The notes under the pieces are model-generated. The model was not told where the DNA came from, searched no databases, and was given only the letters and a program-made list of their open reading frames with translations. DNA of 64,000 nt, taken from contig CANMQH010000013.1 in assembly GCA_947499935.1 (NCBI GenBank), positions 43,588 through 107,587 on the forward strand, written 5' to 3'. Both the position numbers and the translations under genes were made by a program. This document shows, one piece after another, positions 1-9,948 of this stretch. The DNA comes from an uncultured Algibacter sp. (GTDB lineage: Bacteria; Bacteroidota; Bacteroidia; Flavobacteriales; Flavobacteriaceae). Numbering within the stretch: the first letter of the stretch is position 1; the number at the start of each line of letters is the position of its first letter.

Positions 1-1401
1 GAGTACACACCTGCACCAGATATTATTCATGAAGGTGCTGGCCATGCTCCAATTATTGCCAACCCAGAATATTCTGAGTATTTACGTCGTTTTGGAGAAA
101 TTGGTTGCAAAGCCATTTCATCTGCAAAAGACTATGAGTTATATGAAGCTGTAAGACATTTATCTATTGTTAAAGAAGCTCCAAATTCTAATGAAGATGA
201 GATTACTTCTGCAGAAAAAAAAGTAGAACACTTACAACAAAATATGGGTAAACCTAGTGAAATGGCACTCATAAGAAATTTACATTGGTGGACTGTAGAA
301 TATGGCTTGATTGGCACTATTAAAGACCCAAAAATATACGGTGCTGGCTTATTATCATCTATAGGTGAAAGTGCTTGGTGCATGACAGACAACGTTAATA
401 AATTGCCCTATAATATTTTGGCAACATATAAAAATTTTGATATTACCAAACCACAGCCTCAACTTTTTGTAACCCCAGATTTTGCACATTTAAGTTTAAT
501 TTTAGAAGAATTTGCCAATACCATGGCCATACGCAAAGGCGGACTTACTGGAGTTAACAAATTAATAGAATCTCAAGCTTTAGGCACTATAGAGTTTAGT
601 ACTGGACTTCAAGTTTCCGGAACATTTACAAACGTTATTGAGGATAACGGAAAACCTATTTACATCCAGACAACGGGACATACCGCATTGGCATATCGTG
701 AAAAAGAATTGGTAGGACATGGTAAAAACATACATAAAGAGGGCTTTGGCTCACCTATAGGAAAACTAAAAGGTATCAATCTTGCTATAGAAGACATGAG
801 CCCGAGAGATTTAAATGCTTATGATATTTATGAAGAAAAAACAGTAACCTTAGAATTTGAAGGTGGTATTATTGTATCTGGTGATATTATTACAGGAAAA
901 CGTAACCTACAAGGAAAAATAATTCTTATCAGTTTTAAAAATTGTACGGTTACTCATGGAGAAACAACTTTATTTAAACCCGAATGGGGTATTTACGATA
1001 TGGCTGTGGGTAAGGGTATTGTATCCGCGTTCTCAGGACCTGCAGATTTAAATAGTTTCGATTTAATAACCCACAAACCCTCATCACAAACTATTCAAAT
1101 AGAAAAAACCCAAAAACGATTAGAATTAGAATCTTTATACCAATTGGTACGAGATTATAGAACTAGTAAAAACCCAACGCTTTCTAAAAATAAAGTTCTA
1201 AAAACTTTAATTGAAAAACACCCTAATGACTGGTTATTGCCCATAGAACTTTACGAATTAGCACATTTAGAAAACGACCATAAATTATGCGAAAATATTT
1301 TACTGCACCTAGAGTTTATTAAACAAAATAAACCCGCCGTAGGCACATTAATTGATGATGGTTTAGATATTATTACAAATAAAAGTGTTAGCGCTATTTA
1401 A
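1..1401 (+). CDS. phhA: Phenylalanine 4-monooxygenase-type aromatic amino acid hydroxylase, 3' part
   Basis: The frame is open from the first base, so the start lies outside the window and 466 residues are visible. The catalytic core is clear: the DIIHEGAGHAP motif holds the two iron-binding histidines (codons 28-30 and 43-45), the third iron ligand is the glutamate in WWTVEYGL (codon 298-300), and KIYGAGLLSSIGE follows as in the pterin-dependent family. This family hydroxylates phenylalanine to tyrosine in the cytoplasm with tetrahydrobiopterin and Fe(II). After the core there is a C-terminal extension of more than 200 residues that the animal and proteobacterial enzymes lack; long forms of this kind are usual in Bacteroidota. 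Its role is not known to me. The family is certain; the exact substrate (Phe rather than Tyr or Trp) is inferred from taxon. Confidence 0.88.
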   Translation, partial: EYTPAPDIIHEGAGHAPIIANPEYSEYLRRFGEIGCKAISSAKDYELYEAVRHLSIVKEAPNSNEDEITSAEKKVEHLQQNMGKPSEMALIRNLHWWTVEYGLIGTIKDPKIYGAGLLSSIGESAWCMTDNVNKLPYNILATYKNFDITKPQPQLFVTPDFAHLSLILEEFANTMAIRKGGLTGVNKLIESQALGTIEFSTGLQVSGTFTNVIEDNGKPIYIQTTGHTALAYREKELVGHGKNIHKEGFGSPIGKLKGINLAIEDMSPRDLNAYDIYEEKTVTLEFEGGIIVSGDIITGKRNLQGKIILISFKNCTVTHGETTLFKPEWGIYDMAVGKGIVSAFSGPADLNSFDLITHKPSSQTIQIEKTQKRLELESLYQLVRDYRTSKNPTLSKNKVLKTLIEKHPNDWLLPIELYELAHLENDHKLCENILLHLEFIKQNKPAVGTLIDDGLDIITNKSVSAI

Positions 1402-1460
1402 TACACCATAAAAATTTTATTAAACCTGAAGGTGTAAAAATAATATCAAATAAAAATTAT

Positions 1461-2213
1461 TTATCTAAACCGTTGTAATGTATTCTTGGTAAACTCACTT
1501 AGCACTAATTTTCCACTTATTTCAGCACGCTCGGCAAGTAATAAATCCCAATGTTCTGTCCCCTTCCAAAATACAGTCTTCATAGCTTTTAAAGCATCTG
1601 GATTGTAACCTGCAAGTTTTTCTGCTAATACCATAACCGCTTCATCCAAAGCTGCTGTAGTTTCAAAAATTTCAGCATATAGTCCTTTGTCTTTTGCATA
1701 TTCCGAAGAAAAAAAGGTCTCGGCATCTATAGTCATTTGCGACATGGCGATTACTCCTATTTTACGAGACACTGCTGGCTCTATAACAAAAGGTCCAATA
1801 CCAATACTTAATTCACTTAACTTAACAGATGCAAACCTAGTGGCTAAACAATAATCTGTTGCAGCAGCCAAACCCACTCCACCTCCAACGGCCTTACCTT
1901 GTACACGGCCAATAATTAGCTTTGAACATGTTCTCATGGCATTTATAACATTTGCAAAACCCGAGAAGAATTGTTTTCCATCTGCCTGATTTTCAATGTT
2001 TATAATCTCGTTAAAGCTGGCGCCCGCACAAAAAGTTCTATCACCGCCACTTTTTAAAACAATGACCTTTATGGCATCATTATAACCCGCATCATGTATA
2101 GTTTGGGCTAATTGCAACAAAATATCTGACGGCATTGAGTTTTTATCAGGATGAAAAAATTCAACATAACCTACTTGATTTTCAACATTTAGCGTAACAT
2201 AAGGCTGCTCCAT
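1461..2213 (-). CDS. Enoyl-CoA hydratase/isomerase family protein
   Basis: The 250-residue protein has the crotonase fold signature. The segment FCAGASFNEI supplies the first oxyanion-hole region, and GKAVGGGVGLAAATDYCLAT supplies the second, with the helix that binds the CoA thioester carbonyl. The glutamate in KLSELSIGIGP sits where catalytic acids of hydratases lie. The length is typical of the superfamily. Crotonase members act on acyl-CoA thioesters in the cytoplasm; the best guess is a methylglutaconyl-CoA or enoyl-CoA hydratase of branched-chain or fatty acid breakdown, but the substrate cannot be read from the sequence. It converges with the hydroxylase gene and is divergent from the rhodanese gene. 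Confidence 0.85.
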   Translation of the reverse strand: MEQPYVTLNVENQVGYVEFFHPDKNSMPSDILLQLAQTIHDAGYNDAIKVIVLKSGGDRTFCAGASFNEIINIENQADGKQFFSGFANVINAMRTCSKLIIGRVQGKAVGGGVGLAAATDYCLATRFASVKLSELSIGIGPFVIEPAVSRKIGVIAMSQMTIDAETFFSSEYAKDKGLYAEIFETTAALDEAVMVLAEKLAGYNPDALKAMKTVFWKGTEHWDLLLAERAEISGKLVLSEFTKNTLQRFR

Positions 2214-2235
2214 ACTATAAAATACGTTTTATTCT

Positions 2236-2266
2236 TTTGATTGTTGAATATACAAATTTACTTTTG
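2236..2266 (+). promoter_or_regulatory. Bacteroidota-type promoter for the rhodanese gene
   Basis: TTTG at 2236-2239, a 19-base spacer, and TACTTTTG at 2259-2266 match the Bacteroidota consensus (TTTG about 19 bases before TAnnTTTG). The expected transcription start is about 30 bases before the ATG at 2303. Confidence 0.65.
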
Positions 2267-2302
2267 TAAAACTATTTGTGAACGCTTAAAAGGGATTATA
2301 AT

Positions 2303-2608
2303 ATGGGGATTATAGAATTTGTTTTTGGAGGTAAAAAACATAAAATTCAAGATTATATTAAACGAAATGCTATTATTTTGGATGTTAGAACGCAAAGAGA
2401 ATGGCAAAAAGGACATATAAAAAATGCGGTACACATCCCGTTAAATGAATTAAGGGGCAGAATGGACGAAATCAAACAAAAAAGTCAACCTGTAATTGTA
2501 TACTGTAAAAGTGGTGTAAGATCCTATAGAGCTTCAAAATTTTTAAAATCAAATAATATTGATGCTACAAATGGTGGTGGTTGGCAAAGTTTAAAAAATA
2601 AATTATAA
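2303..2608 (+). CDS. Single-domain rhodanese-like sulfurtransferase
   Basis: This 101-residue protein is one rhodanese domain. The active-site loop is YCKSGVRS, with the catalytic cysteine that forms a persulfide, and the fold signatures ILDVRTQREWQKGHI and AVHIPLNELRGRM come before it. Such small rhodaneses move sulfane sulfur between thiols in the cytoplasm; the physiological donor and acceptor are unknown here. Its last six bases overlap the end of the convergent DUF4230 gene. A good promoter lies just upstream. Confidence 0.85.
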   Translation: MGIIEFVFGGKKHKIQDYIKRNAIILDVRTQREWQKGHIKNAVHIPLNELRGRMDEIKQKSQPVIVYCKSGVRSYRASKFLKSNNIDATNGGGWQSLKNKL

Positions 2609-3217
2609 TTTTATTTTTTGTACAGCCTCATGGTTGGTAATAGGCGTATTGTTGTACCGCAAAGTCCAGCCAAGAGAATTTGTTAAAATATAAAATTTAG
2701 CCAATTCGCTAATTAATCTGTTTTTGGCATTAGATTTTAAATCAGAGTTTTTAATTTTTTCATCTAAAGATTGCTTCACAATATGTTTAATATCGTTATA
2801 ATCCTTAGCCTCAAAGGGGTTTAAAAAATCTGCTTGAATATCATAATACTCAAAATCTGGACTAACCTTTATCTCTTCTTTAGGAATACTTAAAATAGTA
2901 AGTGTTTTATTTATGTCATCAATATCAAACTCAATCTTACTTAAATCGTAAGCCACAGTAACATCTGCATTAACAACAACTAGAGCCTTTTTTTCTGAGG
3001 TAAAAAATTCGCCAAAAATATCTTTAGAATTTCTATAATTAAAAACCTCGCTAAAATGACCTTCTGTAACCACTAACTTTCCAACATTTTTAATTTGTTC
3101 TTGGATGAGTGCCGTACTCTCTTGAAGCACGATATTACTTTCTCGTTTATCTCCACAATATTTAAACGTAAATAAAACAATTAAAGTAATGATAACACCA
3201 AATAGAATTTTTCGCAT
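2603..3217 (-). CDS. DUF4230 membrane-anchored protein
   Basis: The 204-residue protein begins with one hydrophobic segment (residues 4-20, ending near a cysteine) that should act as an uncleaved anchor or signal. The rest matches the DUF4230 pattern: a repeat-like part with ALVVVNADVTVAYDLSKIEF followed by TLTILSIPKEEI and a helical C-terminal half. The family is common in Bacteroidota and lacks an assigned function; the globular part is probably periplasmic. It converges with the rhodanese gene, overlapping it by six bases. Confidence 0.7.
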   Translation of the reverse strand: MRKILFGVIITLIVLFTFKYCGDKRESNIVLQESTALIQEQIKNVGKLVVTEGHFSEVFNYRNSKDIFGEFFTSEKKALVVVNADVTVAYDLSKIEFDIDDINKTLTILSIPKEEIKVSPDFEYYDIQADFLNPFEAKDYNDIKHIVKQSLDEKIKNSDLKSNAKNRLISELAKFYILTNSLGWTLRYNNTPITNHEAVQKIKL

Positions 3218-3639
3218 GTACTAATTTAAGCATATTTTATGCTTTGGAAAACTTTTTATACAAAACAAAAAAACATCGGTTTCTTCGACATAAGAAGTCT
3301 AACCAATGCATTTTCTGAAATTTAAACTAACACTGCAAATATATAAAGCTTTATAGTCTTTTATATTGCCAAAATGTTAAACACATGTTACCTTTTAGGT
3401 TTTAATAATTTAAAATACTGACTAAAAAAAACACCAAAGTTATATCGTTTTACTGATTATAGCAATTGATGTTTTTTAGTGTAAACTGATTAATAGCATG
3501 ATGAAATTACAACTTATCACCACACACAGCGTAATTATTCGATAAAATGACACAAAAAAGCGTTGAAACAAACAAATTAACACTCAAAACTTATAACAAA
3601 ATAGAATTTTTTAAAACATCTTTTTTAAGTCTATCATTA
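3218..3639. other. Intergenic stretch without a gene
   Basis: 422 bases of AT-rich sequence with stops in all frames. The only candidate signal seen is TATATTTG on the minus strand (3343 down to 3336), which matches the -7 element, but no TTTG lies at the right distance. It may carry the promoter of the DUF4230 gene. Confidence 0.4.
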
Positions 3640-4605
3640 TTAAAATTTAATATAAGGAAACTGAGATGTGAGTGTTGCTTTTTTAGCTTCTAAATGTTTA
3701 ATAAATTTTTGATGCGCCTCAGAATCAGGATTAAAGGGTTTATGCTGTAGTCCTTTTTGAACAGCATCAACGGTATCCATGGTTTGTATTGTTTTATCAG
3801 CAATCCAAACCTGATTAAACTTATCCCAAATATAATGTATAGCTGTTTGATTAGGGTGAAGCATATCGGCTTTATAAAAACGATAATCGCGAAGCTCATC
3901 CATCATAATTTCATATGATGGGAAATAAAACAACTGACTATTACTGATATTTGATTTTTGATTTAAGACCTCATGAATAGCAGATATTAAATGTGCTTTA
4001 CTTTGTGTATTTTCAATAAAACCATCTTTTAAGTGACGTACAGGAGACACTGTAAAAACAACAGTTGCCATAGCATTTAGACTTGTAATACCATCTATTA
4101 TATTTTTTAACGAAGTAGCGATATCGCTTACAGTTAATATTTTTTTTTCAAATTGCTTTTGAGGCAATTTATGGCAATTAGCAACTACAAGGTTACTTTC
4201 AAGATGATTATAAACCCAAGCCGTCCCTAATGTAATAACAATATGTGTTGCGTTTTTAATGTATTGATGAGTTAATGCTATATGAGCATTTAACATTTTT
4301 AGCAATACCTCTTTAGACGTATGACTTAGTTTAGAATGTGCTTTAAAACTATGCCATTGTTCGTTATAATAAAACACATCGTCTTCTAAATACTGTTTTT
4401 TATTAACGACATCTTCAATTAATAGTTCAATAGATTTTGGATGGAATAAAATACCAAATGGGTTTTGAAGATTTTGAAACTTAAAATATTCTAATTTTTC
4501 ACCTATGTTTTCAGAAAAACAGGAGCCCAATAATAAGACACTAGAATTATAATCTATTAAATGTTTAGATTGCTTTTCTAATTTTATTTTGGTTTGAAGA
4601 TTCAT
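3640..4605 (-). CDS. GSCFA domain protein
   Basis: The 321-residue protein carries the motif that names the family, LLLGSCFSENIG (near residues 24-35), followed by NPFGILFHP, and later the conserved HIVITLGTAWVY and TVSPVRHLKDG blocks. These blocks resemble the SGNH hydrolase layout: GSC block, an Asn/Gly block and a late DMLHPN block. The family is a putative lipase/acyl-esterase-like group in Bacteroidota; the true substrate is unknown. No signal peptide is seen, so it is probably cytoplasmic. It lies downstream of alaS on the same strand with a 126-base gap. Confidence 0.8.
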   Translation of the reverse strand: MNLQTKIKLEKQSKHLIDYNSSVLLLGSCFSENIGEKLEYFKFQNLQNPFGILFHPKSIELLIEDVVNKKQYLEDDVFYYNEQWHSFKAHSKLSHTSKEVLLKMLNAHIALTHQYIKNATHIVITLGTAWVYNHLESNLVVANCHKLPQKQFEKKILTVSDIATSLKNIIDGITSLNAMATVVFTVSPVRHLKDGFIENTQSKAHLISAIHEVLNQKSNISNSQLFYFPSYEIMMDELRDYRFYKADMLHPNQTAIHYIWDKFNQVWIADKTIQTMDTVDAVQKGLQHKPFNPDSEAHQKFIKHLEAKKATLTSQFPYIKF

Positions 4606-4731
4606 TTAAGAAACAAAATTTCATATAATTATTCTTTTATTATTTCGCAAAGGTTTAGAAAGCAATACACAAAGAAATATTTAAATCTCTGTGAATCGCT
4701 TTAAAAACTCAATATAAAGCTGAATAATAAA

Positions 4732-7347
4732 TCATTCTAAATATTTTTTTGCTTGAGCTAAAGCCTCATCAATACCAGCAGGGTTTTTACCACCAGCAGT
4801 AGCAAAAAACGGCTGTCCACCGCCGCCGCCTTGAATATACTTACCTAATTCTCGGACCACTTGCCCCGCATTTAAACCTTTTTCTGCAACTAAGGGTTTA
4901 GAGATGTAACAAGATAATAATGCTTTGCCATTTTGCTCTGTAGCAAATAGTAAGAATAAATTATCAAACTGGGATCCCAAATCAAAAGCCACATCTTTAA
5001 GACCTCCGGCATCTAAATCTAATTTTTTAGATAAAAATAGAATGCCATTTACATCTGTTAATGCGTCCTTAAGTTCGCCTTTTATATTTTTTGCTTTATC
5101 TTTTAAAAGCGTTTCTATTTGTTTCTTTAAATCCGAATTTTCTTCTTGTAAGTTTTCTAATGCTTTTACAGGTTCTTTAGCATTATTTAACAAATCTTTC
5201 ATTTGAAAATAAACACGATTATTTTCAAAATAAAAATCTTTTACAGCATCGTTAGTTATAGCCTCAATACGCCTAATCCCAGACGCAACTGCGCTTTCTG
5301 AAACTATTTTAAAATGCCAAATATCTGCTGTATTTTTAACATGTGTACCACCACATAGCTCAATAGATTGCCCAAAACGTATGGCACGAACTGTATCGCC
5401 ATATTTTTCGCCAAATAAACTCATAGCTCCATCTGCAATGGCTTCTTCTTTTGGAATGTTTCGTTTTTCTACCAAAGGTAGCTTTCCGTCTATTCTAGCA
5501 TTTACAAAATCTTCTACATCGCGTAACTGATCTGTAGTTAGCTTTGAAAAATGCGAAAAATCAAATCGTAAATATTTTGAATGTACCGCACTACCCTTCT
5601 GCTCTACATGCGTCCCTAGAACCTCTCTTAATGCTTGATGCAATAAGTGCGTAGCGGTGTGGTTACATTCGGTCCTGTAACGTTGTTTTTCATCAACCAC
5701 CACATTAAAACTTTCATTAATATGTTTAGGTAAATTTTTAGCAAAATGAATAATAACGTTATTTTGTTTTTTTGTATCTAAAATATAAACCACATCGCCA
5801 TGCGTATCTTCTAAATAACCTTTATCACCTACTTGCCCACCACCTTCGGGGTAAAAAGGTGTTAAATTAAACACCAATTGATACATATCGCCATCTTTTT
5901 TAGACGTTACTTTTCTGTATCGGGTTAGTTTTACATGAGCTTGTAAACTGTCGTAACCTATAAATTCTTCTTCAGCATCATCAATTAAAACCGTCCAATC
6001 ATCGGTAGACATTTCACTTGCAGCTCTTGAGCGTTTTTTCTGTTTTTGTAATTCTTCATTAAATCCGTTTTCATCAAGTTTTAATGCTCTTTCAGAAAGA
6101 ATCAATGCCGTTAAATCTATTGGAAAACCATAAGTATCATACAACTCAAAAGCTTTAGCTCCCGATACGGTACCGCCTTTGGTATCTTCTACAATTTTAT
6201 TAAGTAAAACTAAACCTTGATCTAAGGTTCTTAAAAAAGATTGTTCTTCTTCTTTTATAACGTTCTCTATTAATTGTTTTTGAGCTTTTAACTCTGGGAA
6301 TGCATCACCCATCTTTTTGGTTAAAACATCAACCAACCTATATATAAATGGTTCTTTTTTATCTAAAAATGTAAATCCGTAACGTACAGCGCGACGCAAA
6401 ATTCTTCTAATAACATAGCCTGCTCCAGTATTACTTGGCAATTGCCCATCTGCTATAGAGAATGCTACAGCACGAACATGATCTGATATAACCCTAATGG
6501 CTATATCTGTTTTTTCGTTTTTACCATAATTTTTGTTAGTTATGGTTTCAATTTCTCTAATTATTGGTGTAAAAACATCGGTATCGTAATTAGACTGCAC
6601 ATCTTGTAAAACCATACACAAACGCTCAAAGCCCATACCTGTATCTATATGCTTATTTGGTAAATTCTCTAATACACCATTGGCTCTTCGGTTATATTGC
6701 ATAAATACCAAGTTCCAAATTTCTACAACTTGCGGATGGTCCATATTTACCAAATCCTTACCAGATACTTTAGCTTTTTCTTCGGCAGAACGAATATCTA
6801 CATGTATTTCACTACAAGGTCCACAGGGGCCTTGATCTCCCATTTCCCAAAAATTATCTTTTTTATTGCCTTTTAAAATTCGGTCTTCAGCAATAAATTG
6901 CTTCCATAAATTGTAAGCATCGGTATCCATATCAAGATTATCGGCATCATCACTCCCCTCAAAAATGGTTACGTAAAGAATATCTTTATCAATACCATAA
7001 ACTTCGGTAAGCAACTCCCAAGCCCAAGCAATAGCTTCTTTCTTAAAATAATCTCCAAAACTCCAATTACCAAGCATTTCAAATAACGTATGATGGTAGG
7101 TGTCATAACCAACTTCTTCCAAATCGTTATGCTTACCTGATACTCGCAAACATTTTTGAGTATCTGTAATACGAGTGTTTTTTGGCTGCGAGTTTCCTAA
7201 AAAATATTCTTTAAAAGGCGCCATGCCCGAATTAACAAACATTAAGGTAGGGTCGTCTTTTAAAACCATAGGTGCAGATTGCACAATACTGTGTTTTTTA
7301 TCTTCAAAAAAACTTAAAAACTTAGAACGAATTTCTTGTGATTTCAT
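4732..7347 (-). CDS. alaS: Alanyl-tRNA synthetase
   Basis: The 871-residue protein charges tRNA-Ala with alanine in the cytoplasm. The class II catalytic domain opens with [17 protein letters not shown] and VNSGMAPFK, and GFERL gives motif 3. The editing domain carries the zinc-type motif [11 protein letters not shown] (about residues 561-571) and CGGTHV (about 665), which clear mischarged serine or glycine. The C-terminal DHHA1-type domain contains [14 protein letters not shown]. Length and domain order are normal for the family. The gene is divergent from the M23 peptidase gene. Confidence 0.98.
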   Translation of the reverse strand: MKSQEIRSKFLSFFEDKKHSIVQSAPMVLKDDPTLMFVNSGMAPFKEYFLGNSQPKNTRITDTQKCLRVSGKHNDLEEVGYDTYHHTLFEMLGNWSFGDYFKKEAIAWAWELLTEVYGIDKDILYVTIFEGSDDADNLDMDTDAYNLWKQFIAEDRILKGNKKDNFWEMGDQGPCGPCSEIHVDIRSAEEKAKVSGKDLVNMDHPQVVEIWNLVFMQYNRRANGVLENLPNKHIDTGMGFERLCMVLQDVQSNYDTDVFTPIIREIETITNKNYGKNEKTDIAIRVISDHVRAVAFSIADGQLPSNTGAGYVIRRILRRAVRYGFTFLDKKEPFIYRLVDVLTKKMGDAFPELKAQKQLIENVIKEEEQSFLRTLDQGLVLLNKIVEDTKGGTVSGAKAFELYDTYGFPIDLTALILSERALKLDENGFNEELQKQKKRSRAASEMSTDDWTVLIDDAEEEFIGYDSLQAHVKLTRYRKVTSKKDGDMYQLVFNLTPFYPEGGGQVGDKGYLEDTHGDVVYILDTKKQNNVIIHFAKNLPKHINESFNVVVDEKQRYRTECNHTATHLLHQALREVLGTHVEQKGSAVHSKYLRFDFSHFSKLTTDQLRDVEDFVNARIDGKLPLVEKRNIPKEEAIADGAMSLFGEKYGDTVRAIRFGQSIELCGGTHVKNTADIWHFKIVSESAVASGIRRIEAITNDAVKDFYFENNRVYFQMKDLLNNAKEPVKALENLQEENSDLKKQIETLLKDKAKNIKGELKDALTDVNGILFLSKKLDLDAGGLKDVAFDLGSQFDNLFLLFATEQNGKALLSCYISKPLVAEKGLNAGQVVRELGKYIQGGGGGQPFFATAGGKNPAGIDEALAQAKKYLE

Positions 7348-7555
7348 TTATCAATATTAAAAATCTTGTTTCTTTTAATGCAAACAATTTTTATATTTAC
7401 TTTATAAAAATATTTAAAACTAACACGATTATAAACCTACTATTTAAATACCATCAATAATTATTCTGATAATATTTTTGTAGGTTTGCTCGTTTAGATG
7501 TAAATTTAGGACTAAAGCATCCATAATTTTCAGCAAAAATAGCATATTTTAAACA

Positions 7556-8527
7556 ATGAGTAAGGTAAAATATTATTACGATGCCGAGTCGCTTTCTTAT
7601 AAAAAAATTGAGCGCAAAAAACGCACAACCTTTAAGTATGCCTCATTATTTATTTTGGCATCCATTTTTTTTGCATTTATCTTCGTTTTTGTTGCTAGCC
7701 AATATGTAGAATCTCCCAAAGAACGTGAATTAAAGAGAGAGTTAGAAAATTCTCAAATGCAATTTGAGTTGCTTAATAAAAAAATGGAGCAAGCAGAAAC
7801 TGTTTTAGCTAATGTAGCCGATAGAGATAATAATATATATCGTGTTTATTTTGAAGCTAATCCAATTCCTGATGAGCAACGAAGAGCAGGTTTTGGTGGT
7901 ATTAACAGGTACAAAAGCTTGGAAGGTTTTGACAATTCTAAACTTATTATAGAAAGCAATAAACGCATCGATATATTACAAAAGCAAATTGTAGTACAAT
8001 CCAAATCTCTAGATGAAATAGCTATTCTTGCAGAAGAAAAAGAAAAACTTCTAGCAGCGATACCTGCCATACAACCCGTTAGCAATGAAGATTTAACGAG
8101 AATGGCTTCTGGTTACGGTATGCGATCAGACCCGTTTACTAAGGTTAGAAAAATGCACTGGGGTATGGATTTTACTGCGCCAAGAGGCACTCCTATTTAT
8201 GCAAGTGGTGATGGTGTAGTCGTTAGAGCAGACAGTAACTCGTCTGGTTATGGTAACCATATTAGAATTAACCATGGTTATGGCTACACGAGTTTATATG
8301 CTCACCTTTACAAATACAACGTTAAAAAGAACCAAAAGGTAAAGCGCGGCGATTTAATTGGTTTTGTAGGTAGTACAGGACGCTCTGAAGCCCCGCATTT
8401 ACATTACGAAATATTTAAAGACGGCGACCGTATTAACCCTATAAACTTTTATTATGGTAGTTTAACTGCGGAAGAATTTAATAAATTATTGGAGCATGCC
8501 TCATTAGAAAATCAATCTTTAGATTAA
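7556..8527 (+). CDS. M23 family metallopeptidase, membrane anchored
   Basis: The 323-residue protein has a cytoplasmic tail of about 28 residues, one membrane segment (about 30-48), a periplasmic coiled coil (about 55-100) and a C-terminal LytM/M23 domain. Zinc ligands are visible: H201 and D205 in MHWGMDF and the HLH motif at 281-283, so the site looks complete. Such proteins cut or regulate cutting of peptidoglycan cross-bridges during growth and division. The stop and the start of the next gene overlap as TAATG, so the two are translationally coupled. TAGGTTTG at 7481-7488 could be its -7 element. Confidence 0.9.
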   Translation: MSKVKYYYDAESLSYKKIERKKRTTFKYASLFILASIFFAFIFVFVASQYVESPKERELKRELENSQMQFELLNKKMEQAETVLANVADRDNNIYRVYFEANPIPDEQRRAGFGGINRYKSLEGFDNSKLIIESNKRIDILQKQIVVQSKSLDEIAILAEEKEKLLAAIPAIQPVSNEDLTRMASGYGMRSDPFTKVRKMHWGMDFTAPRGTPIYASGDGVVVRADSNSSGYGNHIRINHGYGYTSLYAHLYKYNVKKNQKVKRGDLIGFVGSTGRSEAPHLHYEIFKDGDRINPINFYYGSLTAEEFNKLLEHASLENQSLD

Positions 8528-8856
8528 TGCATATAAACCTGCCCGAAAAACGGTATTATGGCATTGGCGAAGTTGCCAAAGCGTTTGGTGTTAACACCTC
8601 TTTAATACGGTTTTGGGAAAAAGAATTTGATATTCTTAAGCCAAAAAAAAACGCTAAAGGCAATCGTAAGTTTACGCCCGATGACATTAAAAATTTAAAA
8701 TTTATTTATCACCTTGTAAAAGAACGTGGTTTTACGTTAGAAGGCGCAAAAACACATTTAAAAGAAGAAAAAAAACAAGCCTTAGATACGTTTGAAATTA
8801 TTAGTAAATTAGAACATGTAAAAAATCAACTCATTAAAATAAAACAACACCTTTAA
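8527..8856 (+). CDS. MerR family transcriptional regulator, short form
   Basis: The 109-residue protein has a winged-helix domain typical of MerR regulators: YYGIGEVAKAFGVNTSLIRFWEKEF then NRKFTPDDIKNLKFI. The C-terminal part is only a short helix, with no ligand domain. This small form next to an M23 peptidase is a conserved pairing in Flavobacteriia. It starts one base before the end of the peptidase gene (TAATG), which supports joint expression. The DNA target is unknown. Confidence 0.88.
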   Translation: MHINLPEKRYYGIGEVAKAFGVNTSLIRFWEKEFDILKPKKNAKGNRKFTPDDIKNLKFIYHLVKERGFTLEGAKTHLKEEKKQALDTFEIISKLEHVKNQLIKIKQHL

Positions 8857-8868
8857 AACTATACTATT

Positions 8869-9465
8869 ATGAAAAAATGGCTACCATTAATTATTATCGC
8901 TATACTCGCAGTAGGTCTTTATTCTTGGGGAAAAGGATTTAATAACACTGCCGTAAATTTTAAAGAAAGTGCTACTAAAACTTGGGCTAATGTAGAGAGT
9001 AGTTACCAACGTAGAAATGATTTAATTGGCAACTTAGTAAAAACTGTACAAGGCGCAGCAGATTTTGAAAGAGGCACACTAAAAGATGTTATTGAAGCTA
9101 GAGCTAAAGCAACGTCAATGAATATAGACCCATCTAATCTTTCGCCAGAGCAAATGGCTAAATTTAGCGAAGTACAAAGCGGTTTATCTGGTGCTTTAAA
9201 GAGTTTGTTAGTAACTGTAGAACGCTATCCAGAACTTAAGGCCAATCAAAATTTCTTAGAATTACAGAGTCAACTTGAAGGTACAGAGAACAGAATTAAT
9301 GTTGCTAGAGACCGATTTAACGGATCGGTAGAACCATATAACAAACACATTAAAACCTTTCCAAATTCTCTTTTAGCTGGGCTTTTTAATTTTGATGCTA
9401 TGAGCTATTACAAAGCTGAAGCTGGAAGTGAAAAAGCACCAGATGTAGAGTTCGATTTTAAATAA
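8869..9465 (+). CDS. LemA family protein
   Basis: The 198-residue protein has a short N-terminal membrane segment (about residues 4-19) with no cleavage site, then the helical LemA domain. WANVESSYQRRNDLIGNLVKTVQG is the family hallmark, followed by the VERYPELKANQNFLELQSQLEGTENRI block. LemA proteins are predicted to expose a helical bundle on one side of the membrane; the biochemical role is unsettled. It starts 12 bases after the MerR gene and precedes two TPM-domain genes, a common LemA-TPM group. Confidence 0.92.
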   Translation: MKKWLPLIIIAILAVGLYSWGKGFNNTAVNFKESATKTWANVESSYQRRNDLIGNLVKTVQGAADFERGTLKDVIEARAKATSMNIDPSNLSPEQMAKFSEVQSGLSGALKSLLVTVERYPELKANQNFLELQSQLEGTENRINVARDRFNGSVEPYNKHIKTFPNSLLAGLFNFDAMSYYKAEAGSEKAPDVEFDFK

Positions 9466-9493
9466 ACCTATTTTAAAAACGCCAGAAGCTATT

Positions 9494-9934
9494 ATGTCTA
9501 ATAACGTTGAAGATTTTTTAACCCTTACTGAAGAACAAGACATTGTTGAGGCTATTAGAGTCGCAGAGCTTAATACCTCTGGCGAAATACGTGTACATTT
9601 AGAGAAAACATCTAACGGCGATGCCACAAATAGAGCTTTAGAACTTTTTCATTTACTAAAAATGGATAACACTAAACTTCAAAATGCCGTGTTAATTTAT
9701 TTAGCTGTAGAAGATAAAACATTTGTAATCTATGGCGATAAAGGTATAAATGACGTTGTAGAAAAAGATTTTTGGGATAGCACTAAAGATGTTATGCAAT
9801 CTTATTTTAAAAACGGTGATTTTAAACAGGGTTTAATTGAAGGTATACTCAAATCTGGTGAGCAACTTAAAACTTACTTTCCTTATTTAGACACAGATAC
9901 TAACGAACTCACAAACGAAATTTCTAAAGGGTAG
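9494..9934 (+). CDS. TPM domain protein, short form
   Basis: The 146-residue protein is a TPM (TLP18.3/Psb32-like) domain without signal peptide or membrane segment. Family marks include LNTSGEIRVHLEKT, NAVLIYLAVEDKTFVIYGDKGI and the later helical QSYFKNGDFKQGLIEGI. TPM domains have been linked to phosphatase activity in plants; in bacteria the function is undefined. It lies between lemA and a second, exported TPM protein, so the three gene products probably act together at the membrane. Confidence 0.85.
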   Translation: MSNNVEDFLTLTEEQDIVEAIRVAELNTSGEIRVHLEKTSNGDATNRALELFHLLKMDNTKLQNAVLIYLAVEDKTFVIYGDKGINDVVEKDFWDSTKDVMQSYFKNGDFKQGLIEGILKSGEQLKTYFPYLDTDTNELTNEISKG

Positions 9935-9948
9935 TTTTAATTCTAGAT